Of a stretch of DNA of 64,000 bases, positions 8,590 through 17,422 are shown one piece after another. Position 1 is the first letter of the stretch. Every line of letters starts with the position of its first letter. Where the stretch lies: positions 78,441 through 142,440 of the forward strand of contig NZ_JDUI01000009.1 of assembly GCF_000771405.1 (NCBI RefSeq), given 5' to 3'. The DNA is from Bifidobacterium pullorum DSM 20433. GTDB lineage: Bacteria > Actinomycetota > Actinomycetes > Actinomycetales > Bifidobacteriaceae. The position numbers and the translations under genes were made by a program. The notes below the pieces were generated by a model, which worked only from the letters and a program-made list of their open reading frames with translations, had not been told where the DNA came from and did not search any database.

Positions 8590-10140
8590 ATGACCAACAC
8601 GATGAATACACCGCCGCGGTTCGGCGAGTGGGCGGCCGTGGTCTCGCAGCGCACCAACCGGTCACTGGCCGGGCGTCGGATCACCCTGCCGCCCGCGACT
8701 CGGCACGACGCCGATGCCGCCGATTCGGGCCGTGCATGGCGTCAATTCCGCAGCGAGGCGGCGCAGTGGGGCATGATCGCCTCCGACGCCGACGTGCACG
8801 CCGCGCACTCCCCCGACGCCTGCACCCCGGCGGGCGGCGACGCGCCGTTGGATCCCCGATGCCCCGTCACGCAACTGTTCGATTCCCGCCATGCGGCCGG
8901 CGTTGCGGCCATGGATTACGCGCAGGAGCATATGCCGGTGACCGTCGCACTGTTGAAGACGCTGACCGGCGAAACCGATCTCGACGGCGTGCGTATCGCG
9001 GTCTGTCTGATTCTGGAACCGAAGACGGCCGTGCTGCTGCGCCTGTTGCAGGCCGCCGGCGCGACCGTGGGCGTGTACTGCGAACCCGAGTCCACCGACC
9101 AGCGCGTGGCCGACCAGCTGCGTCGGGAGGGCATCATGGTCCAGGCGGATGCGGGGTGGACCGCCGAACAGGCGCATCAGGGCGCGCTGCGGCTGCTGGA
9201 TGAGATCCGCCCGCAGATCATCATCGACGACGGCGCGAGCTTCGCCCGACTCGCCGCGCTCGAACGTCCGCAACTGCTGGACGATCTGGTCGGCGTATCC
9301 GAAGAGACCACGAGCGGCGTGCGCGCGTTCGAGGCGATGCGGGACGCCGGGGCGTTGACGTTCCCGGTCATCGCGGTCAACGACAGCATCCTGAAAACCG
9401 GGTTCGACAACGCGCACGGCACCGGTGAGACCTGCGTGACCACGATGCAGGACATCCTCGGCGCCCGCGCGTTCGACGGCGCCCGGGTCACGGTGGTCGG
9501 CTACGGTCCGGTCGGCCGTGGCTTCGCGATGCGCATCCGCACGCTCGGCGCCCAGGTCACAATCTGCGACACCAACCCCGTGGCGGCGCTGCGTGCCGTG
9601 TTCGACGGGTTCGCCGCAACGGATATCGACGAGGCGCTGCCGCAGTCCGATATTGTGGTTTCCGCCACCGGCGTACGTCATACCATCGCGCTGGAGCATC
9701 TGCGGCGCATGCGGCAAGGCACGGCGTTGGCCGTCATCGGCGGCATCGCCAACGAGATCGCCTTGGACGACATCCCGGACTTCCACGGCGAGCCCGGCAC
9801 CCGCATCCGCGACCTGGCCGTGCCCGAGGGTCCCGTGATCCGGCTGTTGGCCGAAGGCGACGGCGTCAACTACACGGCGGGCGGCGGCAATCCGATCGAG
9901 ATCATGGATCTGAGCTTCGCCGTGCAGGTGTCGGCGGTCGATTATCTGTGGCGCACGCGCGGCACGCTCGCCCCCGGCCTGCATCGCCTGGATGCGGACG
10001 CGGATCGGCGCATCGCCGCCATGGCCCTGTCCGTACGCGGGTTCCGCGCCAGTCATGCCGTGGCGGACAACGGGTACGACTGGACGCTGACGCGGTTCGC
10101 CGAAACCGAACGCCGTTCGCGAACGCAGGAGGGCCGATGA
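8590..10140 (+). CDS. Adenosylhomocysteinase-family enzyme, possible S-inosylhomocysteine hydrolase
   Basis: A 516-aa NAD-dependent hydrolase of the AhcY fold, with an unusual extra N-terminal region of about 90 residues. The catalytic K269 and D273 (NDSILKTGFDN), VSEETTSGVR (236-245), the NAD loop GYGPVGRG (304-311) and the C-terminal NPIEIMDLSFA are intact. At the segment that contacts the adenine ring, classical enzymes have HMTxETAVL; this one has ILEPKTAVL (141-149), so the Thr and Glu are replaced by E143 and K145. As remembered, Thermotoga and archaeal members carry the same LExKTA form, and a methanogen member acts on S-inosylhomocysteine. It is coupled by ATGA to a deaminase of matching specificity. 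Substrate is inference; family is secure. Confidence 0.9.
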   Translation: MTNTMNTPPRFGEWAAVVSQRTNRSLAGRRITLPPATRHDADAADSGRAWRQFRSEAAQWGMIASDADVHAAHSPDACTPAGGDAPLDPRCPVTQLFDSRHAAGVAAMDYAQEHMPVTVALLKTLTGETDLDGVRIAVCLILEPKTAVLLRLLQAAGATVGVYCEPESTDQRVADQLRREGIMVQADAGWTAEQAHQGALRLLDEIRPQIIIDDGASFARLAALERPQLLDDLVGVSEETTSGVRAFEAMRDAGALTFPVIAVNDSILKTGFDNAHGTGETCVTTMQDILGARAFDGARVTVVGYGPVGRGFAMRIRTLGAQVTICDTNPVAALRAVFDGFAATDIDEALPQSDIVVSATGVRHTIALEHLRRMRQGTALAVIGGIANEIALDDIPDFHGEPGTRIRDLAVPEGPVIRLLAEGDGVNYTAGGGNPIEIMDLSFAVQVSAVDYLWRTRGTLAPGLHRLDADADRRIAAMALSVRGFRASHAVADNGYDWTLTRFAETERRSRTQEGR

Positions 10141-11600
10141 ACATCCACGATCCACTGTATGCGGCAGCCCACCCCCAGCCGCTCACCGAGGTCACGCTGT
10201 ATTCGGCGCCGCTGATCATCCCGGTCACCGGCCCGGTGATTCTCGACGGGTCCATCGCCGTATCCGGCAGCCGCGTCGTGCACGTCGGCACCCGCCGCTG
10301 GGTGCTGGACACCCTCGAATCCGAGTTGGCGCCGGACGCGCGCGTCGACGAACGGTACTGGCGCGGCGTCATCACCCCCGGCCTGGTCAACGCCCACACC
10401 CATCTGCAGTACACGGCGATGGCCGACGTGGGCCGCGGCACGTACGGCGACTTCCACGAGTGGGAGGATGCGTTCGACGCCGTCTACGACGGCTGCGACG
10501 GCGACATGTGGCGGGATTCCGCACGCGCCGGCGCACGCATGATGCTCGAGGCCGGCACCACGGCGGCCGCCGACATCGTCACCGACCCGCAGGCGGCCGA
10601 CGCGCTCGCCTCGCAGGGCATGCACGGCGTGGCCTACTGGGAGGTGATGAACTGGCACAACAGTGACTGGAAGACCGCAGGCATCAGCGAACTGGTCAAT
10701 CATCTGGGCTCGATGCGTCAGGAGGGGCTGCCCAGCATCGGCATCAGCCCGCACGCCCCGTACACGCTGGAGACCGCGCCGTTCGTGGACCTGCCCGACA
10801 TCGCCCGCCAACTGGACATGCGTCTGCACATCCATCTGGCCGAGACTCCGATGGAGGCCGGCGCGGACACCGATGACCTGACCATCTACTCGGCCGCCGC
10901 CTGGCGCGACCGGCATTGGACCAGCTACACGGAGCTCAAACGGGAGGGGCTCAACGCCTCCGCCATCCAATTCCTCGACCAGCTCGGTTCGTTGGGCCCC
11001 GACGTGCACATCGCCCACGGCGTGTGGGCGAGCGCGGAGGACCGCCGCATCCTGCGTCAGCGCGGGGTCGGCGTGGCGTTGTGCCCCAGGTCGAACCGGA
11101 TCACGGTCACGGGCAAGGACGCGCCCGTGCGCGCCTATCTGGAGGAGGGCAATCTGCTGGCCATCGGCACCGACTCCCTGTCCAGCTCCCCCAGTCTGGA
11201 CGTGCTCGACGACGCGGCCGCGCTCTACGACCTGGCGCGGGCACAGGGATACCGGGCCAACGACCTGTCCCATCGCATCATCCGCATGCTCACCATCGGC
11301 GGCGCCCAGGAGATAGGCATGTACGTGGGCGCAGGCCGCATCGGGCAGATCAACGCCGGCGCCACCGCCGATCTGGCGTTCTTCGACATCCCCGTCGACA
11401 TCACCACCCCGGCCGGCATCGAAACCACCATCGACAATCTGATACGGCACGGCGCTGGCACCAACCGGGCCACCGTCATCTCCGGCCGTCTGCTGTACAA
11501 CGCCGGCGCCTTCGATATCGCCGACGCCTCCGGCGACGTCGCCGACGGCGACCCGACGGCCCCCGTCAACCCAATCCCAACGACAACCCCGGCACGCTGA
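10137..11600 (+). CDS. Amidohydrolase, probable SAH/MTA deaminase
   Basis: A metal-dependent purine-nucleoside-type deaminase of the AtzA/MtaD/SsnA group, 487 aa. Metal and catalytic residues are present: H87 and H89 (NAHTH), H206 (SPHAPYT), H233 and E236 (HLAET), H294 (HIAHG) and D346 (GTDSLSS). This set is shared by 5'-methylthioadenosine/S-adenosylhomocysteine deaminases, which convert SAH to S-inosylhomocysteine; chlorohydrolases and guanine deaminase-like enzymes are alternatives. The start overlaps the stop of the AhcY-like gene by four bases (ATGA), so the two products are made together. The same strand continues into a cupin gene 26 bases on. Confidence 0.85.
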   Translation: MNIHDPLYAAAHPQPLTEVTLYSAPLIIPVTGPVILDGSIAVSGSRVVHVGTRRWVLDTLESELAPDARVDERYWRGVITPGLVNAHTHLQYTAMADVGRGTYGDFHEWEDAFDAVYDGCDGDMWRDSARAGARMMLEAGTTAAADIVTDPQAADALASQGMHGVAYWEVMNWHNSDWKTAGISELVNHLGSMRQEGLPSIGISPHAPYTLETAPFVDLPDIARQLDMRLHIHLAETPMEAGADTDDLTIYSAAAWRDRHWTSYTELKREGLNASAIQFLDQLGSLGPDVHIAHGVWASAEDRRILRQRGVGVALCPRSNRITVTGKDAPVRAYLEEGNLLAIGTDSLSSSPSLDVLDDAAALYDLARAQGYRANDLSHRIIRMLTIGGAQEIGMYVGAGRIGQINAGATADLAFFDIPVDITTPAGIETTIDNLIRHGAGTNRATVISGRLLYNAGAFDIADASGDVADGDPTAPVNPIPTTTPAR

Positions 11601-11626
11601 CAAACCCATCAACGAAAGGACACACC

Positions 11627-12097
11627 ATGAGCGTGGCACTGCAAGACATGAGCCCCTACGCGCAATCCATCGTCGCCCGACTCGGCCTCGAACCGCATCC
11701 GGAAGGCGGCTGGTACGTGCGCGACTGGCAGTCGCCGATCAACGACCGGTCCGGTCACAGGCCGCTGTCGTCGCTGATCTACTTCCTGCTGGCCGAAGGC
11801 GACGCCAGCGCCTGGCATAAGGTCGACGCCGACGAAATCTGGCTGTGGCACGGACCGGCACCGGTCACCATCGAACTGGGCGGCGAGGGAGAGGCCCCGG
11901 ATGAGGCGGGAGCGGAATCGGTCACGCTCGGGGCCGGCATCGCCGCAACGGACGGGGACGATGCAGCCGCCGCACCCGTCGGACATCTGGTCATCCCCGC
12001 GGGGGTCTGGCAGCGCACCCTGCCCGGCACCGGTGACGCGCTCGTCTCCTGCGTGGTCAGCCCCGGCTTCGAATTCGCCGGATTCACCCTGCAATAG
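11627..12097 (+). CDS. Cupin_5 (DUF985) family protein
   Basis: A 156-aa small cytoplasmic protein of the Cupin_5 family. The hallmarks are the opening GLEPHPEGGWYVRDW, then SLIYFLLAEGDASAWHKVDADEIWLWHGPAPV, and the closing VSPGFEFAGFTL. The His-x-Asp/Glu cluster is the usual metal or sugar-binding pocket of cupins; biochemical function in the family is not established. There is an insertion of about 30 residues rich in Glu, Gly and Ala between the two cupin halves. AAAGGA lies 7 bases before the ATG. It follows the deaminase by 26 bases and is closed by a hairpin, so it probably belongs to the AhcY-like/deaminase operon. Confidence 0.88.
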   Translation: MSVALQDMSPYAQSIVARLGLEPHPEGGWYVRDWQSPINDRSGHRPLSSLIYFLLAEGDASAWHKVDADEIWLWHGPAPVTIELGGEGEAPDEAGAESVTLGAGIAATDGDDAAAAPVGHLVIPAGVWQRTLPGTGDALVSCVVSPGFEFAGFTLQ

Positions 12098-12119
12098 CGA
12101 GCGGAGCCACGGCGATAAC

Positions 12120-12143
12120 CGGCTATCGGCAAGTCCGATAGCC
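12120..12143 (+). terminator. Short hairpin after the cupin gene
   Basis: GGCTATCGG and TCCGATAGCC pair around a 4-base loop. No T-tract follows, so termination is probably partial. A candidate -10, TACTAT at 12173-12178, for the importer genes lies just beyond, inside an imperfect GTCCTAC/GTAAGGAC inverted repeat (about 12169-12189). Confidence 0.5.
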
Positions 12144-12232
12144 ACACGGTTCCCTCTGACCAAACGGCGTCCTACTATACGTAAGGACGTCGATACCGTT
12201 TCCACGTCCAACCACAGATTCAGGAGAGTGAC

Positions 12233-13105
12233 ATGGCTTTTTCAGGCAAGCAGTTCATCCGCGCGGCCGCCGCGACCCTCAGCGTCGCCGCGCTCGCGCT
12301 GACCGCCGCATGCGGTTCCAACGCCGCGGATTCCACCACCGACGACACCCAGTCCAACAGCGGAGACCTCACCCAGCAGACCGTGGCCCCCGGCAAGCTG
12401 ACCATCGCCACCGGCGACCCGGCGTACGAGCCGTGGGTGCTCAACGACGACCCGGAGTCCGGCGAGGGCTATGAGGCCGCCGTGGCGTACTCGGTGGCCG
12501 AGAAACTCGGCTTCGACGCCGAGGACGTGGTGTGGACGCGCACCACCTTCGACGCGGCCATCGCCCCCGGCCCGAAGGACTGGGACATGAACATCCAGCA
12601 GTTCGGCATCACCGACGAACGCAAGCAGGCGGTCGACTTCTCCTCCGGCTACTACAAGGACACTCGTGCCGTGATCGTGAAGAAGGACGGCAAGTACGCG
12701 AACGCGAAGTCGCTCGCCGATCTGAAGGACGCCGTGATCGGCGCCACCGTGGGCACGCAGGGCTACACCTATGCCAAGGAGAAGATCAACGACGACGTGC
12801 AGACGTTCAACGACGACGCCTCGCTCGCGCAGGCGCTGGACGCCGACCAGATCGACGCGCTGGTGGCCGATACCACCGTGTGCGTGTACATGGTGCAGTC
12901 CGGCCAGGTGGCGGATGCCGTGGTGGTCGGCCGCATCGCCGACTCCGAGGACAAGGACGGCATGGGCATCGTGCTGCCGAAGGATTCCGTGCTGACCGAG
13001 GCCACGACCAAGGCCGTCGACGAGCTGGACGCCGATGGCACGCTGCAGGAGCTGCAGGACCAGTGGCTCGCCGAGTACACCTCCGATCTGCCGGAGCTTG
13101 CCTGA
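12233..13105 (+). CDS. Amino-acid ABC transporter substrate-binding lipoprotein
   Basis: The extracellular receptor of a polar amino-acid importer, 290 aa. A lipoprotein signal peptide ends at the lipobox LTAAC (C27), so the protein is lipid-anchored. The mature part is a bilobed SBP_bac_3 domain: GKLTIATGDPAYEPWVL, NIQQFGITDERKQAVDFS, then ADLKDAVIGATVGTQGYTY and QIDALVADTTVC. Ligand identity is not readable from the sequence. The ATG has AGGAGAG upstream. A G+C-rich hairpin follows the stop, so more of this subunit than of the membrane parts is expected. It is next to possible SAH-salvage enzymes, so a sulphur amino acid is a reasonable but unproven ligand. Confidence 0.92.
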   Translation: MAFSGKQFIRAAAATLSVAALALTAACGSNAADSTTDDTQSNSGDLTQQTVAPGKLTIATGDPAYEPWVLNDDPESGEGYEAAVAYSVAEKLGFDAEDVVWTRTTFDAAIAPGPKDWDMNIQQFGITDERKQAVDFSSGYYKDTRAVIVKKDGKYANAKSLADLKDAVIGATVGTQGYTYAKEKINDDVQTFNDDASLAQALDADQIDALVADTTVCVYMVQSGQVADAVVVGRIADSEDKDGMGIVLPKDSVLTEATTKAVDELDADGTLQELQDQWLAEYTSDLPELA

Positions 13106-13139
13106 CGCGGGTCTGACGCGGGTCTGACACGACGCCATC

Positions 13140-13171
13140 GCGGCCGGGCGCCTCTTTCCGTGCCCGGCCGC
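13140..13171 (+). terminator. Hairpin between binding protein and permease genes
   Basis: GCGGCCGGGC pairs perfectly with GCCCGGCCGC around 12 bases and is followed by CGTGTTT. It probably stops or slows most transcripts after the binding-protein gene. Just before it, GACGCGGGTCT is tandemly repeated (about 13104-13127). Confidence 0.65.
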
Positions 13172-13224
13172 CGTGTTTCCGGTCCGTACAAGCCTCATTC
13201 CGATACCGAATTAGAGTAGGAACC

Positions 13225-14112
13225 ATGAGTTTTCCGTCCACCTCCCCCAACCCCGCCGCTGATGACGGGGCGATGTCGGTCAGCGGCGTCGAACTGGAAC
13301 GCCGCGCGTATCGGCGCAAACGGCAGCTGCAGTCCGTGGCTGTCAGCATGGTCAGCACGGTGGTGCTGGCCCTGGTCGTCGTCGTGGGATTGCAGATGTC
13401 CCCCGGCTGGCCGCATGTCAAGGAGACGTTCTTCTCCGCCGAATACTTTGCTAAGTGTTTCCCAGAAGTGTTGGACGGCCTGTGGCTGAACCTGCGGATT
13501 CTGATCGTGGCCGTGATCGGGGTGGCGGTCCTGGCCACCCTGATCGCATTGATCCGTACCAGCCGCAATCCGGTGATGTTCCCGCTGCGCGTCATCGCCG
13601 CCGTCTACACCACCGTGATGCGCGGCATCCCGATGATCGTGCTGCTGTATCTGATCGGCTTCGGCATCCCCGGACTGGGCCTGTTCGGCCGCATCGACCC
13701 GGCGATCCTGGGCACGATCGCGATTGTGCTCGGCTACGCGGCGTATGTGGCGGAAGTGCTGCGCGCCGGTTTCAACGACGTGCACCCGTCGCAGCGCGCC
13801 TCCGCCCGCTCGCTGGGCCTGACCGCCGGACAGACCACCTGGCTCGTGGTGATTCCGCAGGCGTTGCGCAAGGTGACGCCGGCGTTGATGAACGATTTCA
13901 TCTCCATGCAGAAGGATGTGGGCCTGATCTCCGTGCTGGGCGCGGTGGACGCGGTGCGCGCCGCGCAGATCGAGGTGGCCAGCTCGTACAACTTCACCCC
14001 GTACGTTGTGGCCAGCCTGCTGTTCATTCTGATGAGCGTGCCGTTCATTCTGTTGAGCGACTGGTATTCCGAGCGTCTGCGCAGGCGCGAACAGAGCGGA
14101 GGTGTGGTGTGA
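13225..14112 (+). CDS. Amino-acid ABC transporter permease
   Basis: The membrane channel of the importer, 295 aa, HisM/GlnP type. About 40 cytoplasmic N-terminal residues precede five to six membrane helices. The EAA loop that touches the ATPase reads EVLRAGFNDVHPSQRASARSLGLTAGQ, then WLVVIPQALRKVTPALMNDF. It overlaps the ATPase gene if the latter begins at GTG 14109. One permease gene serves as a homodimer. Confidence 0.93.
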   Translation: MSFPSTSPNPAADDGAMSVSGVELERRAYRRKRQLQSVAVSMVSTVVLALVVVVGLQMSPGWPHVKETFFSAEYFAKCFPEVLDGLWLNLRILIVAVIGVAVLATLIALIRTSRNPVMFPLRVIAAVYTTVMRGIPMIVLLYLIGFGIPGLGLFGRIDPAILGTIAIVLGYAAYVAEVLRAGFNDVHPSQRASARSLGLTAGQTTWLVVIPQALRKVTPALMNDFISMQKDVGLISVLGAVDAVRAAQIEVASSYNFTPYVVASLLFILMSVPFILLSDWYSERLRRREQSGGVV

Positions 14113-14891
14113 GCATGACGGCAACCGTTCCCGGAACCGTGCCGGCCGCCGGCGATGCGCCCGTGGTGCTGCGGCTGGAGAACATCCGCAAGTCCTTCGG
14201 CGATGCCCATGTATTGAACGGCATCTCATTCGACATCCGCCAGCACGAGGTGGTGGCGCTGCTCGGTCCCTCCGGCTCCGGCAAGTCCACGCTGATGAAA
14301 TGCGTGAATCTGCTCGAACAGGTGGACGACGGGCAGATCTGGCTGGGGGGCACCGACATCACCGATCCGCGTGCCGATCAGGACGCGATCCGCTCCCGCA
14401 TCGGCGTGGTGTTCCAGCAGTTCAACCTGTTCCCGCACATGTCGGTGATCAGGAACGTGACGCTGGCCGCGCGCAAGGTGCACCATTGGAACAAGGACCG
14501 CGCCGAGGCGAGGGCCCTGGAGCTGCTCGACCGCATCGGCATGCGGGCCAAGGCCGGCGCCTACCCCGACCAGCTGTCCGGCGGCCAGCAGCAGCGTGTG
14601 GCCATCGCCCGCGCGCTGATGACCAATCCGGAGCTACTGTTGCTCGATGAGATCACCTCCGCATTGGACCCGATGCTGGTCGGCGAGGTGCTGGACATGG
14701 TCTCGGAGCTGAAGGACCAGGGCACCACCATCCTGATGGCCACGCATGAGATGAGTTTCGCCCATGACGCGGCGGACCGCATCGTGCTGCTGCGCCGCGG
14801 CGTCATCGCCGAGAACGGCACGCCGCGCGAGGTCATGGACGAATCGCAGGATCCGGAAACCAAGGAGTTCTTCAGCCACTTCCGCAGCTAG
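14109..14891 (+). CDS. Amino-acid ABC transporter ATP-binding protein
   Basis: The GlnQ-type ATPase of the importer, 260 aa. Walker A GPSGSGKST, Q-loop VVFQQFNLFPHMSV, signature LSGGQQQRVAIARAL, Walker B ELLLLDEITSALDP and H-loop MATHEMSFAHDAADR are all intact. The GTG at 14109 is preferred because GGAGG ends 6 bases upstream and it gives a GTGA overlap with the permease stop; the ATG at 14115 is the alternative and is 12 bases from the ribosome site. It ends the importer operon, 28 bases before a palindromic element. Confidence 0.94.
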   Translation: MSMTATVPGTVPAAGDAPVVLRLENIRKSFGDAHVLNGISFDIRQHEVVALLGPSGSGKSTLMKCVNLLEQVDDGQIWLGGTDITDPRADQDAIRSRIGVVFQQFNLFPHMSVIRNVTLAARKVHHWNKDRAEARALELLDRIGMRAKAGAYPDQLSGGQQQRVAIARALMTNPELLLLDEITSALDPMLVGEVLDMVSELKDQGTTILMATHEMSFAHDAADRIVLLRRGVIAENGTPREVMDESQDPETKEFFSHFRS

Positions 14892-14918
14892 CGGCTTCCC
14901 GCCCCTCCCCTTTTTCCG

Positions 14919-15013
14919 GACTCTGACACATTTGTGACCGTGATACAAGTTGAAAACCTTGGAATATAGCGGTTTTGACAATGGTGTCAGAGTCACAATG
15001 TGTCAGAGTCACA
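14919..15013. repeat. Palindromic element A2
   Basis: Lies between convergent ABC-ATPase and ribF genes. The left arm GGACTCTGACACA faces a doubled right arm, TGTCAGAGTC-ACAATG-TGTCAGAGTC. The centre reads AACCTTGGAATATAGCGG. Folded, it forms a long interrupted hairpin between the two gene ends and may serve as a two-way terminator. Confidence 0.75.
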
Positions 15014-15056
15014 TCATAGCTGCGACGGGATTTTGCGATTCGGCTGGCATTCTTGA

Positions 15057-16337
15057 TCAGGCGGTCAGGCGCCTGGTCTGGTCCACGTAGGAGTTCAGCG
15101 CGGCGATCAGCTCGTCCACGCCGTCGTATCGGACCATCGGATGCAGGAATCCGGCGAATTCGAAACGCACGCGATGCCCATACAGGTCCAGCCAGGAACC
15201 GTCCTCGGTGATCGCATAGGCCTCCGCCACACGCTCGTGCAGTCCGGTCTGCTCGCTGAACGTCGGCTTGGTGCCGATGGAGATCGCAGCCGGCCAACGG
15301 TACGGGGAATCGGCGGCGCACCTTGCCACGGCACCATGGTCATCGTACGGGTGCAGTCTGGGTGCGGTCCGCCCGGCGTCCGCGGAATCCGCGTCGACCC
15401 GCTCCAGTGCCGGGCAGGTGGCGTTATCCGTCGGTCCGTGGGATTCAGCCGGACCCAAATCGACCAGCCATCCGGCATACACGCCGTCCACCGGCAGGTA
15501 GCCGTCCAGGCGCTCCCCCAGGTTCGCGGTCGGGAATCCAAGCGCACGGCCGCGCTCCTCACCATGCACCACCACGCCTTCGACCGCGTGAGGACGCCCC
15601 AGAATCGCGTTCGCGTCCTTGACGCGGCCATGTCCGAGCAGATATCGCACGTTCGTGGAGCTCCAGGCGCGGGTCCTACGTCCCTGATGCCGCTTGCTCC
15701 ATGCGCGCAGCTGTGCCTTGGTCATGCCGGCGGTCGGATCCTGCGGCTCCCCCGGCTCCGTAGGCGCTTCGGGATGCGCGTCGGCGGGGATGCGCACCTC
15801 GCCGGGGCCGCGATCGTCCACCACAACCAGCTCGAACACGCCGGTGGCCTGCGCCAACGTGTCGATCGCCTTGATATCGCCCTCGCGATTGTTGCCCATC
15901 GCGGCGTCCGTCCCGAGCACCAGCGTGCGCATGCCCACCCGGCCGACCATCTGTCCCAGGAAGAACCGGTAGGATTTCGCCGCGAACGGCAGCGAGTAAC
16001 GGACCTGCAGCACCACATCCACGCCGAGGTCCCGTATGACGCGCAGCCGCTGGTCCACGCCGGTCAGCGCCTCCACGTCCACGGCATCCTCCGGCAGCGC
16101 CGCGCCGTCGTGTTCGGCCGCATACCGGTGCACAAGCCCGGGTCGGGGGTCGAACAGCACCACCACGGCGAACGAATCGGTCTGTTTCGCCAGCTCGACC
16201 ACCTTGCCGATCACCGCGGCATGCCCTTGATGCATGCCGTCGAACACGCCGACCGTCACCACGGCCCTGCGGTCCGGGCTGAGGGCCGGCCAATCGACCT
16301 GACCGTTCTCATCGGGGGTCAACGTCATGATGTCCAT
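15057..16337 (-). CDS. ribF: Bifunctional riboflavin kinase / FAD synthetase
   Basis: Makes FMN from riboflavin and FAD from FMN in the cytoplasm; 426 aa against about 310-340 usual. The N-terminal nucleotidyltransferase domain has VGVFDGMHQGHAAVI (HxGH, near 30-44) and LGTDAAMGNNREGD near 140. The C-terminal kinase has GRALGFPTANLGERL and VDGVYAGWLVDLG, followed by a low-complexity insertion of about 50 residues before AAISIGTKPTF, which explains the extra length. A linker with GMTKAQLRAWSKRHQG lies between domains. AAAGGA stands 5 bases before the ATG at 16337. It is last in the nusA-infB-rbfA-truB-ribF strand, 41 bases after truB. Confidence 0.94.
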   Translation of the reverse strand: MDIMTLTPDENGQVDWPALSPDRRAVVTVGVFDGMHQGHAAVIGKVVELAKQTDSFAVVVLFDPRPGLVHRYAAEHDGAALPEDAVDVEALTGVDQRLRVIRDLGVDVVLQVRYSLPFAAKSYRFFLGQMVGRVGMRTLVLGTDAAMGNNREGDIKAIDTLAQATGVFELVVVDDRGPGEVRIPADAHPEAPTEPGEPQDPTAGMTKAQLRAWSKRHQGRRTRAWSSTNVRYLLGHGRVKDANAILGRPHAVEGVVVHGEERGRALGFPTANLGERLDGYLPVDGVYAGWLVDLGPAESHGPTDNATCPALERVDADSADAGRTAPRLHPYDDHGAVARCAADSPYRWPAAISIGTKPTFSEQTGLHERVAEAYAITEDGSWLDLYGHRVRFEFAGFLHPMVRYDGVDELIAALNSYVDQTRRLTA

Positions 16338-16378
16338 AATCGTCCTTTACTCTTCAAGCGCGGCACCGGCTCGGCACC

Positions 16379-17422
16379 CTACGCCACCGGGAACACGGTG
16401 ACGGGTTTGGCCATGCCATGGCCGCACGGTTCCACGATGGCGATGAGGTCGTTGCGCTCCGGCACCACCGCGGCCAACCATCCGCCGCGCGGCGTTCCCT
16501 CCGCGACGCGGATACGACGTCCGAACCGCAGGTCGGCGGCCTCGACGTCGGATACCTCGATCACCGTCATCGCGGCAGCGGCGGCCTCGATCATCGATAG
16601 GGCGTGCGCGGCGAGATCCGCCCCGGCCACGTCAAGCACGGCGCGGTTGCGGGTCACGGTTTCGCCGTCACGGTTGGTGAACGTGCGTTGTTCGACGTGG
16701 GCCGTCACCGCGCGTGGATCATCGACACGATACCGTCCGACGCGGATGCGGCGCAGACGGGTCAGATGCCCGCCCACACCCAACGATTCGCCCAGATCGC
16801 GGGCGAGGGCACGGATGTAGGTGCCGGCCGAGCAGGTGACGCGCACGTCCACGTCCAGCATAGGCAACGAACCGTCGCCGGAGCCGACATCCTCCGGCGC
16901 GTCGCCGGGCCGTCCATCGGCCATGGCCGCAACCCGTACCGGGCGCACGTCAAGCACCGCGAACTCATGAATCGTGACGGGCCGCGCCTCGAGCTGCACG
17001 TCCTGGCCGTCACGGGCCAGATCGTAGGCGCGCCGACCGTTGACCTTGATGGCCGAGTACGTGTTCGGCACCTGCTCGATCGTTCCGGTGAACCGCGCAT
17101 CGATCACGGCCCGCAGCTCGTCGCATGACATGGCCGGGACCGGATGCACGGCGATGGTCTCGCCGTCGGCGTCGTCGGTGGCGGTGCGCTGGCCGAGCCG
17201 GATCGTGGCCTCGTAGGTCTTATCGTGTTCGACGATGACGTTGAGCAGGCGCGTGGCGTTGCCGAAGCCGACGATGAGCGCGCCCGTGGCCATCGGATCG
17301 AGGGTGCCGGCATGGCCAACCCGCTTCATATGCAAGGCGCCGCGCACCGCCGCCACGATGTCATGGCTGGTCACGCCCTGCGGCTTGTCGACGATGAGCA
17401 GACCGGAATTCGCCAACGTCAC
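16379..17422 (-). CDS. truB: tRNA pseudouridine-55 synthase
   Basis: Converts U55 of the T-loop of tRNAs to pseudouridine. The 347-aa protein has the TruB family motif with catalytic D42 in GHAGTLDPMATG, preceded by LIVDKPQGVTSHD. A Gly/Asp-rich insertion of about 25 residues (ADGRPGDAPEDVGSGDG) splits the catalytic domain and is probably a surface loop. The C-terminal part is PUA-like (GRRIRVAEGTPRGGWLAAVV). The start overlaps the rbfA stop by four bases (ATGA), showing translational coupling. Confidence 0.95.
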   Translation of the reverse strand: MTLANSGLLIVDKPQGVTSHDIVAAVRGALHMKRVGHAGTLDPMATGALIVGFGNATRLLNVIVEHDKTYEATIRLGQRTATDDADGETIAVHPVPAMSCDELRAVIDARFTGTIEQVPNTYSAIKVNGRRAYDLARDGQDVQLEARPVTIHEFAVLDVRPVRVAAMADGRPGDAPEDVGSGDGSLPMLDVDVRVTCSAGTYIRALARDLGESLGVGGHLTRLRRIRVGRYRVDDPRAVTAHVEQRTFTNRDGETVTRNRAVLDVAGADLAAHALSMIEAAAAAMTVIEVSDVEAADLRFGRRIRVAEGTPRGGWLAAVVPERNDLIAIVEPCGHGMAKPVTVFPVA

